The notes under the pieces: model-generated
Databases searched by the model: none
Seen by the model: the letters and a program-made list of their open reading frames with translations, nothing else
Told to the model about the DNA's origin: nothing
Program-made: the position numbers and the translations under genes
Shown here: positions 26,757-35,605 of the stretch, one piece after another
How the letters are laid out: each line of letters begins with the position of its first letter
Position numbering within the stretch: position 1 is the first letter of the stretch
NCBI RefSeq assembly: GCF_018917935.1
Contig: NZ_JAHLPN010000006.1
Span: 62,001 to 126,000 of the forward strand
Source of the DNA: Kineothrix sp. MSJ-39
Lineage (GTDB): Bacteria; Bacillota; Clostridia; Lachnospirales; Lachnospiraceae
Direction: 5' to 3'
Length of the DNA stretch: 64,000 nt

Positions 26757-27755
26757 CTATTCCGTAAATATCAAATGCTTTCTGTTCTTTACCCGTTCCT
26801 GATATGATGTGATCGCTACCGCAATTACCAGGATCGCACCTACGAACAGGTTGTTCCAGGAAGAAGAAAGACCGATCATGATCAGTGTGGAATTTAACAG
26901 GTATGTAATCAGTACACCAAGCACAGCACCAAAGATCTTGCCCTGACCGCCTGTGATCTTTGTACCACCGATAACAACTGCCGCAACAACCATCAGTTCA
27001 TCACCGACCATCTTATTCGGATACAGTGCATTTACCTGTGCTGCGTACACAATACCCATCATACCGGCAAGTGCTCCTGAGTAAGCATATACAAACAACC
27101 GGATCTTAAAAGGATTAAAGCCTGCTCTTCTTGCAGATTCCTCATCATTACCGATCGCTACGATGCCACGTCCGATCATAGTCTTCCGCAGGATAAAATA
27201 AGTGGCAAGTCCTGCGATCAACACCGGGATCAGAGAAACGGTAAGTCCTGTAGAACCGTTAGCCGTTGCTACCTTAAATAAGGTTCCCTGTCCAAACTTA
27301 TGCAGGCACTCCGGTAATACACCGGAACCAAACGATTTATCGCTGATAAAAGTTGTCATGATACCATGGAACAGATTCTGTGTACCGAGTGTGATGATAA
27401 AAGGCGGAAGCTTCAGCCAGCTGATCAGTACCGCATTGATAAGTCCGAGTACAATACCGATCGCCATGGAAACGACAAATGCAAATGCCAGATTATTGAT
27501 GCCCGTCTGGATCATGATATACAGTGAAGTATAGCTGCCAAACAAAGCGATCGCCATAAAGGATACATCAATACCGCCCGATATCATAACGACCAGAAGT
27601 CCCATTGCCACGATCATTGTCGTCGAAGATGTTTTGATGATATCAAATACTGTCTGGATCTGGAAAAATCCCGGATTCTTGATCGTTACGAATACACTGT
27701 ATACCACAATGATGATCAGCAGCATTCTCTGAAACGGATCTATTTTTTTAGTCAT
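26757..27755 (-). CDS. Sugar ABC transporter permease (RbsC/LsrC-type), first permease
   Basis: 332 residues with about eight to ten membrane helices. The core signatures are AMGLLVVMISGGIDVSFMAI, LPPFIITLGTQNLFHGI, GNDEESARRAGFNPFKIRLF and DELMVVAAVVIGGTKITGG. The start codon overlaps the ATPase stop by four bases (ATGA), so the two are translationally coupled. Confidence 0.91.
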   Translation of the reverse strand: MTKKIDPFQRMLLIIIVVYSVFVTIKNPGFFQIQTVFDIIKTSSTTMIVAMGLLVVMISGGIDVSFMAIALFGSYTSLYIMIQTGINNLAFAFVVSMAIGIVLGLINAVLISWLKLPPFIITLGTQNLFHGIMTTFISDKSFGSGVLPECLHKFGQGTLFKVATANGSTGLTVSLIPVLIAGLATYFILRKTMIGRGIVAIGNDEESARRAGFNPFKIRLFVYAYSGALAGMMGIVYAAQVNALYPNKMVGDELMVVAAVVIGGTKITGGQGKIFGAVLGVLITYLLNSTLIMIGLSSSWNNLFVGAILVIAVAITSYQERVKNRKHLIFTE

Positions 27756-29281
27756 TGTGCCACCTCCTGGGATAACGCTTTTTCCTTCTGGTTTCCGATG
27801 ATCTCTGCCAGATGCTTATCAGCGCCCTCCTGCATTAAATCTTCTTCCGAAAGTTCCACAACACATTTGCCATGTGCCATAACAAGAACTCTGTTACAGT
27901 TTGCCATGACTTCCTGTATTTCATCGGAGATCAGGATGATCGCCATTCCTTCATCGGCAAATTTGTGGATCTGTTCGTAAATCTCTGCTTTGGAGCCGAT
28001 ATCGATACCGACCGTCGGTGTATCCATGATAAATACCTTCGGACTGTTTGCGATCCACTTACTGATAACAACCTTCTGCTGGTTACCACCTGATAATGTA
28101 CCGACAACCGTGTCGATCGATGGTGTCCGCACCTTTAATTCCTCCACATATTTTTCTGCGATCTCATTTTCCTTTTTCCGGTTTACGATACCCTTTTTGC
28201 AGATCGTATCGATGATCGGTGCGGAAATATTTTCCTTGATCTTACGCTCAATAAACAGACCTTCTCTGGATCTGTCTTCCGGCAGAAGTGCGATACCGTA
28301 TTTTTTAGCCACCATCGGCGATTTGATATCTACCTCTTTACCGTTTACTTTGATCACACCTGCCTGTGTTTTGTTCAGACCGAACAAAGACATTGCCAGT
28401 TCCGTACGGCCTGACCCCAGAAGACCTGTCAGTCCGATGATATCACCCGGTCTGATGGTCAGGCTCATATCCTCGTACTGCCCCTTTCTGGTCAGATGTT
28501 CTACGGAAAGGATTGGTGTATTGTCCTTATAAGTTCTGTGATAACGCGGATATTCGATCTCTCTTCCCGTCATATAATAGGAAAGACTCTTTTCATCCAG
28601 ATCACTGCTGTTGAAATCACCGATCTTGTTACCGTTACGGAAAATGGTGATCTTATCCGCCACTTCAAATACTTCGTCCAATTTATGACTGATAAAGACG
28701 ATCGCCAGCCCTTTTTTCTTCAGTTCCAGCATGACCTTCATCAGATGACTTACCTCTGTTTTCGTCAGTGCTGTCGTCGGCTCATCCATAAACAGGATCT
28801 TGGCATTCTGGGCAAGCGCCCTGCAGATTGCTACCATCTGCTTGTTTGCCATGGAGATTTCTCCGACTGTCTCGTCCAGATCCATGGTCACGCCAATCTT
28901 GTCAAGCTGCTCCTTTGCGATCGCTTTGATTGTTTTCCAGTTGATTAATTTTGTATTTTCAAATTTCAGCTTGCTGATCGCAATATTTTCCGCAACCGTC
29001 ATGTGCTGAAACAATGACAGATCCTGATAAATAACCTGGATACCATGATTCATGGCTTCGATTGGTGTCATCGATCTGCAGGTCTGTCCTTCTATCTGGA
29101 TCGTTCCTTCATCCGGTGTATATACGCCTGAAATGCATTTTACAAGTGTTGATTTTCCACAACCGTTTTCTCCCGCAAGGCAATGAATTTCCCCTGCATT
29201 GATCGTAATATCAATATTGTTTAGCGCACGAACGCCAATAAAGGATTTACTTATATTACTGGCACTAAGAATAGGTTCCAT
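27752..29281 (-). CDS. Sugar ABC transporter ATPase (RbsA/LsrA-type, two nucleotide-binding domains)
   Basis: 509 residues with two fused NBDs. NBD1: Walker A GENGCGKSTLVKCI, degenerate signature ISMANKQMVAI, Walker B ILFMDEPTTAL. NBD2: degenerate Walker A GLLGSGRTELAM, intact signature LSGGNQQKVVISKW, and Walker B VFIMDTPTVGID where Thr replaces the catalytic Glu. So one composite site (NBD1 Walker plus NBD2 signature) looks active and the other dead. The ATG at 29281 has GGGAGG seven bases upstream; the longer frame starting with TTG at 29296 is unsupported. It energises the two permeases downstream. Confidence 0.93.
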   Translation of the reverse strand: MEPILSASNISKSFIGVRALNNIDITINAGEIHCLAGENGCGKSTLVKCISGVYTPDEGTIQIEGQTCRSMTPIEAMNHGIQVIYQDLSLFQHMTVAENIAISKLKFENTKLINWKTIKAIAKEQLDKIGVTMDLDETVGEISMANKQMVAICRALAQNAKILFMDEPTTALTKTEVSHLMKVMLELKKKGLAIVFISHKLDEVFEVADKITIFRNGNKIGDFNSSDLDEKSLSYYMTGREIEYPRYHRTYKDNTPILSVEHLTRKGQYEDMSLTIRPGDIIGLTGLLGSGRTELAMSLFGLNKTQAGVIKVNGKEVDIKSPMVAKKYGIALLPEDRSREGLFIERKIKENISAPIIDTICKKGIVNRKKENEIAEKYVEELKVRTPSIDTVVGTLSGGNQQKVVISKWIANSPKVFIMDTPTVGIDIGSKAEIYEQIHKFADEGMAIILISDEIQEVMANCNRVLVMAHGKCVVELSEEDLMQEGADKHLAEIIGNQKEKALSQEVAQ

Positions 29282-29312
29282 CGTCCTGCCTCCCAAATGT
29301 ATTTTTCGTTTT

Positions 29313-29367
29313 CCCTATGAATAAGAAAAACTGCTGCTTGCGCGAACAGTCTTTCTTATTCTCAGGG
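29313..29367 (-). other. Intercistronic hairpin between binding-protein and ATPase genes
   Basis: Arms 29347-29367 and 29313-29333 pair at 18 or more of 21 positions around a 13-base loop; no T-run follows on the minus strand. Such stems commonly protect the 3' end of the binding-protein message or cause partial termination, giving more binding protein than ATPase and permease. Confidence 0.65.
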
Positions 29368-29392
29368 ATTCTGGATTCGTTATTTCTTTATT

Positions 29393-30481
29393 TTAGAAAT
29401 TGTAATCGTCAATATTATCTGCTGTAAATTCAAGTGGTGCATTACCATATCCAACATTGCCATCAAGTGAAATGCTTTCATAGCCTGTTGCCTTTAAGTC
29501 TGTTCCGTCAGATACACCCTGTCCTGATGCGATCAGATAAGCTGCGTAGCATGCTGCATAACCTGCATCAGCCGGTCTCCAGCAAAGTCCGTTTGCCATA
29601 GAACCATCTTTTAAGTAGGTTGCTGACATAGAAGGAAGTGCAAGGGAAACAACTTTTACAGTTCCGCCCAGATCATTTTCCTGTAATGCTTCACAGATAC
29701 CGCCACCCTGTGCGGAGCAGTCAAAGAAGCCTGCGATGTCAGGATATGCTTTTAATACTTCAAGGGCCTTATCATGTGCGCCTTCTACGCTGTTGCCATC
29801 TTCATATGGCTCTTCTGCCACATTTTCCATATCCGGATAGTTTGCTTTCAGGTAAGAAACTGCTGCATCGTACCATGCCATATGTGTTTCCATTGTAAGA
29901 CCGCCTACAAAGCCTGCATATTTACCTTTTCCACCCATAGCTGTTGCTAACTTCTCAGCGAATAATTCGCCAAATGTTTCATTTACAAATGCTTCTACAT
30001 CCAGATCAACGCTGTCTGCAATACCAGGTGCTTCATGTGTTACAACTACGATGCCTGCTTCTCTTGCTTTTTCAATCGTTGGTACCAGTGCATTAGGATC
30101 ATTCGGTACAACACAGATCGCATCTACATCCTGTGCGATCAAATCTTCCATAATAGAGATCTGGCTTGCTGCATCTCCTGTTTCCGGAACCTGTACGGAT
30201 ACATTTAAGCCTGTGTCCTTCTTCAGCTGTTCAATACCTGTTGCCATATCATCGAACCAGGAATCGGACTGCTTTACTACCATGACTACTTTGTAGTCTG
30301 CCGGGTCAGCACCTTTATTGTCTGCTGCCGCATCTGTACTGTCCGCTGCCGCATCTGTGCTCTCCTCTGCTGCCGGTGTCTGTGTGTCACTGCTGCTGTT
30401 ATCGCTTGTACTGCCACAGCCTACTAATAAAGTAGCTGCCATTGCGACGGATAATACTACGCTTAAAAACTTTTTCTTCAT
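29393..30481 (-). CDS. Sugar-binding lipoprotein of the ABC transporter (LsrB/RhaS-like)
   Basis: 362 residues: signal peptide MKKKFLSVVLSVAMAATLL with lipobox LVGC (Cys at about 22), then an Ser/Ala/Asp/Thr-rich linker with tandem STDAAAD units, then a type I periplasmic-binding fold: VVMVVKQSDSWFDDMATGIE, QISIMEDLIAQDVDAICVV with PNDPNAL, KAREAGIVVVTHEA, and the terminal FTADNIDDYNF. The pattern is closest to LsrB/RhaS-type proteins (AI-2, rhamnose or other simple sugars). The ligand is unknown. Excellent SD AAGGAGGT. First gene of the operon, divergent from YesM/YesN. Confidence 0.88.
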   Translation of the reverse strand: MKKKFLSVVLSVAMAATLLVGCGSTSDNSSSDTQTPAAEESTDAAADSTDAAADNKGADPADYKVVMVVKQSDSWFDDMATGIEQLKKDTGLNVSVQVPETGDAASQISIMEDLIAQDVDAICVVPNDPNALVPTIEKAREAGIVVVTHEAPGIADSVDLDVEAFVNETFGELFAEKLATAMGGKGKYAGFVGGLTMETHMAWYDAAVSYLKANYPDMENVAEEPYEDGNSVEGAHDKALEVLKAYPDIAGFFDCSAQGGGICEALQENDLGGTVKVVSLALPSMSATYLKDGSMANGLCWRPADAGYAACYAAYLIASGQGVSDGTDLKATGYESISLDGNVGYGNAPLEFTADNIDDYNF

Positions 30482-30560
30482 ATCTGTTACCTCCTTAGTG
30501 ATAAATCCTCTGCAACATTCTTTGTATCTCCTGCAATGTTGCTTTTGCTTTACAAGTGTT

Positions 30561-30612
30561 ATTATAGTGTAGATATTTTCAAAAACATATACACAAATCC
30601 GAGGTCAACCTT
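30561..30612 (-). promoter_or_regulatory. Tentative promoter region of the sugar ABC operon
   Basis: Minus-strand TATAAT at 30561-30566 lacks a recognisable -35 box at 17 bp, as expected for a promoter that needs an activator. AGGT-TG-ACCT, a 10-bp near-palindrome, lies at about 30602-30611 in the upstream activator position. The YesN-like protein encoded next door is the likely activator. Confidence 0.4.
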
Positions 30613-30649
30613 TAAAAATCCGACTTCCGATTTTGCCAAAAAAGAAGAA

Positions 30650-30678
30650 TTGTATTTCCTGTCATTTTCCGCTATACT
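30650..30678 (+). promoter_or_regulatory. Predicted promoter of the two-component system
   Basis: TTGTAT (30650-30655), 17-bp spacer, TATACT (30673-30678). The GTG start lies 32 bp beyond. Confidence 0.6.
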
Positions 30679-30710
30679 GCTAGTGAATCCAAAAGAAAAG
30701 AGGTCAGAAT

Positions 30711-32483
30711 GTGCGTAAAACAAAGCATCCGCTGCGAATGTGGTTTCGCAATGCACCCTTAAAAATAAAGATAGCACTCATTACCGCTTTTGCCATTTCA
30801 CTGACAAGTATGGCTTCTCTGATCGGCAGTTTTATCTTCATGCATTCCTATAATAATCTGCTCTATCAGGCTCTGGCTGGCTCTTTAAGTTCCAGTGCAG
30901 AGGATATTTCATCCAAGCTTGCCAATATCGAATCCATGACGAATTCGATCATCTCCAGTCAGGCGATCCGGAAAAATCTGATCTCCCTGCTGGATGAGAC
31001 GCCTTCCGATATTCTGGATCAGAATGTAGATAATATGATAACGTCCTCCCTGATCGATTACTATCAGAACTATAAGAATAACGATATCAATTACATCAGC
31101 CTGTATAATCCGCGGTTTACTTCCTCCAGTTATAAGGCTGCCATCAGCGAACTGCCCGACACCATCCGGGACACTGTCATACAGGCCGCGGGAGAAAACT
31201 CCGGTTATGCCTGCTGGATCACGGACTACTGCAATACATACGGCCTGTTTCTCGGCAGAGACTCCCGCCGGGTACAAAATCTGAACTTCGAAACACTCGG
31301 TACCGTCATTGTCAGCGTGGATCTGGAAAAACTGATCAGTTCCTCAACCCAGTCCATCTTAAACAACGGCTCCGCACAGTATATTTTATATGAAAACGGG
31401 CAGGAGATCTTCCACTCCCGTTCTCTGGATGCCACACAGATCCGGGTTGTTCATGAGGACCTGCAGGGAAATTATGAAATCCTGATGCTGGGCGGCTCAC
31501 CATACTTCTGTACAAAAGGAAAGATTGCCAATAACAACTGGGATTATATCTGTCTGATCCCTTACACGTATATCGCACATACACTCAGGCTTACCAGATA
31601 TCTTTCGTTTGGAATATTGCTCTTTTCCATTCTGGTCGTGTTTATTCTTTCCAGATTCATGATCCGCTCCATTACCGCAGACTTTGCCTCTCTCGTCGAT
31701 AAAATGAAGCAGTTCGGACAGGACGAATCCACACTTCCGGTTTCAGAGGAAGCCTACGCTAACCGTGTGGATGAAGCAGGGATCCTGCACCAGCAGTTTG
31801 ACCAGATGACCGTGGAAATCCAGAGTCTGATCCAGCAGAACTATGTGAATGAGATCCTGACAAAGGATGCACGCTTAAAAGCACTGGAAAGTCAGATCAA
31901 CCCACATTTTCTATACAATGCACTGGAATCCGTCAACTGGCGTGCCAAAGCGATCGGCGCGACCGATATTTCCGAAATGGTGCAGGCTCTCGGGGATCTG
32001 CTGCGCGCCACACTCAGTCATAAAGACGGGAATTTCACAGTCAGACACGAGCTGCATATCGTAAACGACTATATTACGATCCAGAAGATCCGCTTTGACG
32101 AGGAGCGTCTGGACTATCAGGAAGAGATCTCTCCCGATATCCTTGATGCGGAACTGCCGCAGATGACCATACAGCCCCTCATCGACAATGCCATCAATTA
32201 TGCCATGGAGGTTATTACAGAAACCTGCCATATTATCCTGACAGGATATGCGGTAGACAATGTCATCCATATCAAAGTGACCAACAACGGTTCACAGTTT
32301 GAAGATCACTTACTGGAAAAACTGGAAAGCGGTTCTGTGAAATCACATGGTATCGGTATCGGACTTTTAAATATCCATCAGCGTATCCAGCTGATCTATG
32401 GCAGCGACTACGGCCTGACCCTTTATAATACGGATGAAGATCATGCAGTCGCAGAAATTATCATTCCACAAAGTAAGGTGTAA
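30711..32483 (+). CDS. YesM-type sensor histidine kinase
   Basis: 590 residues. Membrane helix 1 (21-45), an extracellular sensing region to about 290 with TLGTVIVSVDLEKLI near its end, helix 2 (297-315), HAMP, then a His_kinase domain with H399 in QINPHFLYNALESVNW and an ATPase domain (QPLIDNAINYAME; GIGIGLLNIHQRIQLIYG). The start is GTG at 30711 with AGAGG eight bases upstream. It is followed after 3 bp by its response regulator and is divergent from the sugar ABC operon, so it probably senses that sugar, directly or through the binding protein. Confidence 0.92.
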   Translation: MRKTKHPLRMWFRNAPLKIKIALITAFAISLTSMASLIGSFIFMHSYNNLLYQALAGSLSSSAEDISSKLANIESMTNSIISSQAIRKNLISLLDETPSDILDQNVDNMITSSLIDYYQNYKNNDINYISLYNPRFTSSSYKAAISELPDTIRDTVIQAAGENSGYACWITDYCNTYGLFLGRDSRRVQNLNFETLGTVIVSVDLEKLISSSTQSILNNGSAQYILYENGQEIFHSRSLDATQIRVVHEDLQGNYEILMLGGSPYFCTKGKIANNNWDYICLIPYTYIAHTLRLTRYLSFGILLFSILVVFILSRFMIRSITADFASLVDKMKQFGQDESTLPVSEEAYANRVDEAGILHQQFDQMTVEIQSLIQQNYVNEILTKDARLKALESQINPHFLYNALESVNWRAKAIGATDISEMVQALGDLLRATLSHKDGNFTVRHELHIVNDYITIQKIRFDEERLDYQEEISPDILDAELPQMTIQPLIDNAINYAMEVITETCHIILTGYAVDNVIHIKVTNNGSQFEDHLLEKLESGSVKSHGIGIGLLNIHQRIQLIYGSDYGLTLYNTDEDHAVAEIIIPQSKV

Positions 32484-32486
32484 TAC

Positions 32487-34025
32487 ATGTTAAAATTACT
32501 AATAGCAGACGATGAAAAAACAATCAGAGAAACCATACGTTCCTTTATTGACTGGGAATCCCTTGACATTGAAGTTGTCGGAACTGCAAAAAACGGCATT
32601 GAAGCCTACAATATGATCCTGGATCTGTATCCGGATATTGTTCTGACCGATATCCGGATGCCCGGTCTTTCCGGGCTGGAGCTGATCGAGAAGATGTATG
32701 AGATCAACAAGAATATGCAGTTTATCATCTTATCCGGCTATAATGAATTTGAATATGCCAAAACTGCCATGCAGTACGGTGTCCGCCACTATCTGCTCAA
32801 GCCGTGCAGCGAGCAGCAGATCATCGACAGTATCCAAGAGATCAGACAGGACTATCAGACCCGTATGATCCAGAAAAATATCCTTGCGGAGCACGACCAG
32901 CTGAAAAGCCAGCTTTACACCAGTATGCTGATCAACATCATCAACCATTACCTGGCACAGGGTTCGGATCTGACACCGGAGCTGGAAGATACCTTTTACA
33001 CAGAATACCGCAGGCATTTCGGCAATGTCGAGCAGTCTTATGAAGTCTGCTATCTATACTATCTGGAACCGCATAACCATATGGAAGCATTTGAAAAGAT
33101 CTCTGCGTTCTGGGAACAGACTTATCCGGGTGTCCGTCTCCATCTTTTATATGTTCGAAATACCATGGTGCTGTTTTTCCGTTCCTTTGCAGATTCTTAT
33201 GCGGAATTGTCCGCCTATTTATCAGCGCTGTCCTTTGCAGAGCAGGCAACAACGCCGCTTGCCAGACTGTGCGGTTTTCCGGATCTGAAAGCAGCCATGC
33301 ATAAGCTTACCTCGCAGATCCGGCGCTATGAAGAGATCCTTTATTACAATGGGCAGACCAGCCTTTTGATCAACAACTATGATAATATTCTGCGGGATAT
33401 CCAGGCATGTGCGGACCGGATATTCCACAGCACAGAAAATACCGAGGCTGATCTGTCCCTTCTGCTTTCACAGATTGAAAACATACAGCAGCTCAGCTTT
33501 TTAAAACAGATCGCGCCTTCCCTGATCATGAACGCCGCTTCCGTTCTGCCATCCTTTGGCATTGTCGATGCTGTGGATTTTCTGATCGCACTCGACCGGG
33601 AAACAGATACTGCTGTCTACCGTGAAAAGCTGATACAGCAGCTTACCAGACTGCAGCAGATGAAAACGCCGGTCTCCTCCACAGGCGAGATCAGTGACAA
33701 GATCAAAAACTATGTCCGGGATCATATCGAAAACCCGGAGCTTTCTTTAAAATGGATCGCAGAGCACGAGCTCTATATGAATGTAGATTATATCAGCAAG
33801 AAATTTGTCAAAGAAACCGGGCAGAAATTTTCTGCCTATCTGACGGAAATGCGTATTAAAAAAGCCAAGGAACTGCTGTCCGGCCCTGATCCCGTTCCGA
33901 TCGCAGATGTTGCGGAGCTTGTCGGATGCGGTAACAATCCGATGTATTTTTCCCAGATTTTCAAAAAAGGAACCGGAATGAGTCCGAGCAGTTATGTGAA
34001 AATGATACAAAAACCGCAGTCGTAA
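32487..34025 (+). CDS. YesN-type response regulator with AraC output domain
   Basis: 512 residues: receiver domain with phosphoacceptor D55 (IVLTDIRMPG) and K105 (YLLKPCSEQQ); a long middle region of about 280 residues; and a C-terminal AraC double HTH (WIAEHELYMNVDYISKKFVK ... ADVAELVGCGNNPMYFSQIF). Partner of the preceding kinase. Probable activator of the ABC operon at 25-30 kb. Its stop codon TAA sits in the loop of the downstream terminator, so the last codons form the 5' arm. Confidence 0.93.
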   Translation: MLKLLIADDEKTIRETIRSFIDWESLDIEVVGTAKNGIEAYNMILDLYPDIVLTDIRMPGLSGLELIEKMYEINKNMQFIILSGYNEFEYAKTAMQYGVRHYLLKPCSEQQIIDSIQEIRQDYQTRMIQKNILAEHDQLKSQLYTSMLINIINHYLAQGSDLTPELEDTFYTEYRRHFGNVEQSYEVCYLYYLEPHNHMEAFEKISAFWEQTYPGVRLHLLYVRNTMVLFFRSFADSYAELSAYLSALSFAEQATTPLARLCGFPDLKAAMHKLTSQIRRYEEILYYNGQTSLLINNYDNILRDIQACADRIFHSTENTEADLSLLLSQIENIQQLSFLKQIAPSLIMNAASVLPSFGIVDAVDFLIALDRETDTAVYREKLIQQLTRLQQMKTPVSSTGEISDKIKNYVRDHIENPELSLKWIAEHELYMNVDYISKKFVKETGQKFSAYLTEMRIKKAKELLSGPDPVPIADVAELVGCGNNPMYFSQIFKKGTGMSPSSYVKMIQKPQS

Positions 34026-34037
34026 CGACTGCGGTTT
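34011..34037. terminator. Bidirectional terminator overlapping the end of the response-regulator gene
   Basis: AAACCGCAGTCG (34011-34022) and its exact complement (34026-34037) form a 12-bp stem; the three-base loop is the TAA stop codon of the regulator. T follows on the plus strand. On the minus strand the arm ends in TTT and continues TTGT, so it can also end the long murE-rpe operon, whose last gene stops at 34058. Confidence 0.85.
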
Positions 34038-34057
34038 TTTGCAACTATTCAGAACAG

Positions 34058-34717
34058 TTATTCATATTCCTTCAAAATGTTCAGGAAATATTCTACATTT
34101 TCCATTGGTTCACCGCGGAATACCGCAGAACCAGAAACTAAAATATTGGCACCGGCTTCGATGATGTGTCTGGCATTTTCCTTGTTGACACCGCCATCCA
34201 CCTCTACATCGACATTTAAGTTCCGCTCTGTGATTGCCTTGCGGATCGCTACGATCTTCTGCGTACAGCCTTCGATATATTTCTGTCCGCCGAATCCGGT
34301 ATTGACTGTCATGATCAGCACCTTATCTACCTTATCCAGATACGGTAAGATGGCGGAAACCGGCGTCTGCGGATGCAGGGAAATGCCTGCCTTACAGCCA
34401 AGGCTTCTGATCGTTTCCAGTGTTTCTACCATGCACTTGCAGGCTTCCACATGGATCGTGATCCCATCTGCGCCAGCCTCGGCAAATTCCTCGACATAAC
34501 GCTCCGGCTCTGTGATCATCAGATGGACATCAAAAAACTTATCCGTCAGCTTACGGATAGAGCGGATGATTGGAAATCCGAATGAAATAGACGGTACAAA
34601 CACACCATCCATAACATCAATGTGGATCTGCTGTGCACCTGCCTTATCGATCTGTACAACCTGTGCACCCAGCTTGGCAAAATCTGCCGCTAATATAGAA
34701 GGGGCTAACATCATCAT
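34058..34717 (-). CDS. rpe: Ribulose-phosphate 3-epimerase
   Basis: 219-residue TIM barrel interconverting ribulose 5-phosphate and xylulose 5-phosphate in the pentose phosphate pathway. Signatures: LAPSILAADFAKLG, HIDVMDGVFVPSISFG (metal His/Asp), VDKVLIMTVNTGFGGQKYIE and VDVEVDGGVNKENA. It starts three bases after the rsgA stop, with its ribosome site AGGAGA inside rsgA. The rsgA-rpe pairing is widely conserved, so its link to the adjacent hexulose operon on the other side of the terminator is probably accidental. Confidence 0.96.
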   Translation of the reverse strand: MMMLAPSILAADFAKLGAQVVQIDKAGAQQIHIDVMDGVFVPSISFGFPIIRSIRKLTDKFFDVHLMITEPERYVEEFAEAGADGITIHVEACKCMVETLETIRSLGCKAGISLHPQTPVSAILPYLDKVDKVLIMTVNTGFGGQKYIEGCTQKIVAIRKAITERNLNVDVEVDGGVNKENARHIIEAGANILVSGSAVFRGEPMENVEYFLNILKEYE

Positions 34718-34720
34718 TTG

Positions 34721-35602
34721 CTAATATCTCCTTTTTTCCTTGCATTCTTCATACATTTTTACATAGCTGTCATAACGTGACTTACTGATCTTCCCCTTAA
34801 GAAGTGCTTCCCTGACGCCGCAATCCGGCTCATGAATATGGGAGCAGCCGGCAAAACGGCAGTTTTTATACTGCAGTATTTCCCGAAATCCCTCTTCTAT
34901 TTCTTCTTTTTCAAAATCATCCATACGAAGTGACGTAAATCCCGGCGTATCCAGAATATACGTATCTTTCTCGACCTCGATCAGCTCGCTGTGGCGTGTT
35001 GTATGCCTGCCACGCTCTGTCTTTTCGCTGATCCCGCCTGTCTCCATCTGCGTACGCTCCTGCAGCATATTGATGAGGGACGATTTGCCTACGCCGCTCG
35101 GGCCTGCTACCGTGGAACACTTCTTATGCAGATATCCCTTCAGCACATCGACACCTTCTCCTGTCTTTGTGCTTGTAAAAATGACCGGATACAACGGTTC
35201 ATAAATCTCCCTGATCTGTTTCTGCAGACTGCCGTCCGCATCCAGATCCATCTTGTTAAAACAGATGATACTGTCAATGCCTGCAAGCTCCATTCTGGCA
35301 AGAAAGGTATCCAGCAGCATGAAGTTTGGCGCAGGGCTTTTTACCGCAAAGATCACGATCGCCTGATCGATATTGGCAACAAGCGGCCGGATCAGTTCAT
35401 TTTTCCGGTCCATGATCTGATCAAGACTGCCCGTTTTTTTGTCTTCGTCAAGGATGCTGATCGTCACATAATCCCCGACAAGCGGCTTTCTCTTTTCATT
35501 CCGAAAGCTTCCTCTTGCCTTACATTCATATAAAGAGTCATCTTCTGTCCGGACATAGTAAAAACCCGCGATCCCCTTTATGATTCTTCCGTGCTTTTCC
35601 AT
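34721..35602 (-). CDS. rsgA: Ribosome small subunit-dependent GTPase A
   Basis: 293 residues. N-terminal OB fold, then a circularly permuted GTPase domain in the order G4 (CFNKMDLD), G1 (GPSGVGKSSLINML), G3 (DTPGF). A C-terminal zinc-binding region carries the Cys/His set CRFAGCSHIHEPDCGV. RsgA checks late 30S maturation. It follows prkC after 3 bp and precedes rpe by 3 bp. The ATG has AGGAG seven bases upstream, overlapping the prkC end. Confidence 0.96.
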   Translation of the reverse strand: MEKHGRIIKGIAGFYYVRTEDDSLYECKARGSFRNEKRKPLVGDYVTISILDEDKKTGSLDQIMDRKNELIRPLVANIDQAIVIFAVKSPAPNFMLLDTFLARMELAGIDSIICFNKMDLDADGSLQKQIREIYEPLYPVIFTSTKTGEGVDVLKGYLHKKCSTVAGPSGVGKSSLINMLQERTQMETGGISEKTERGRHTTRHSELIEVEKDTYILDTPGFTSLRMDDFEKEEIEEGFREILQYKNCRFAGCSHIHEPDCGVREALLKGKISKSRYDSYVKMYEECKEKRRY

Positions 35603-35605
35603 TCC

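Noticed and set aside
25131-34717. Ribulose monophosphate pathway cluster from hxlB plus rpe
   Set aside because: rpe belongs to the opposite side of a terminator in the conserved rsgA-rpe arrangement. No hxlA is present, so proximity alone does not make a pathway.
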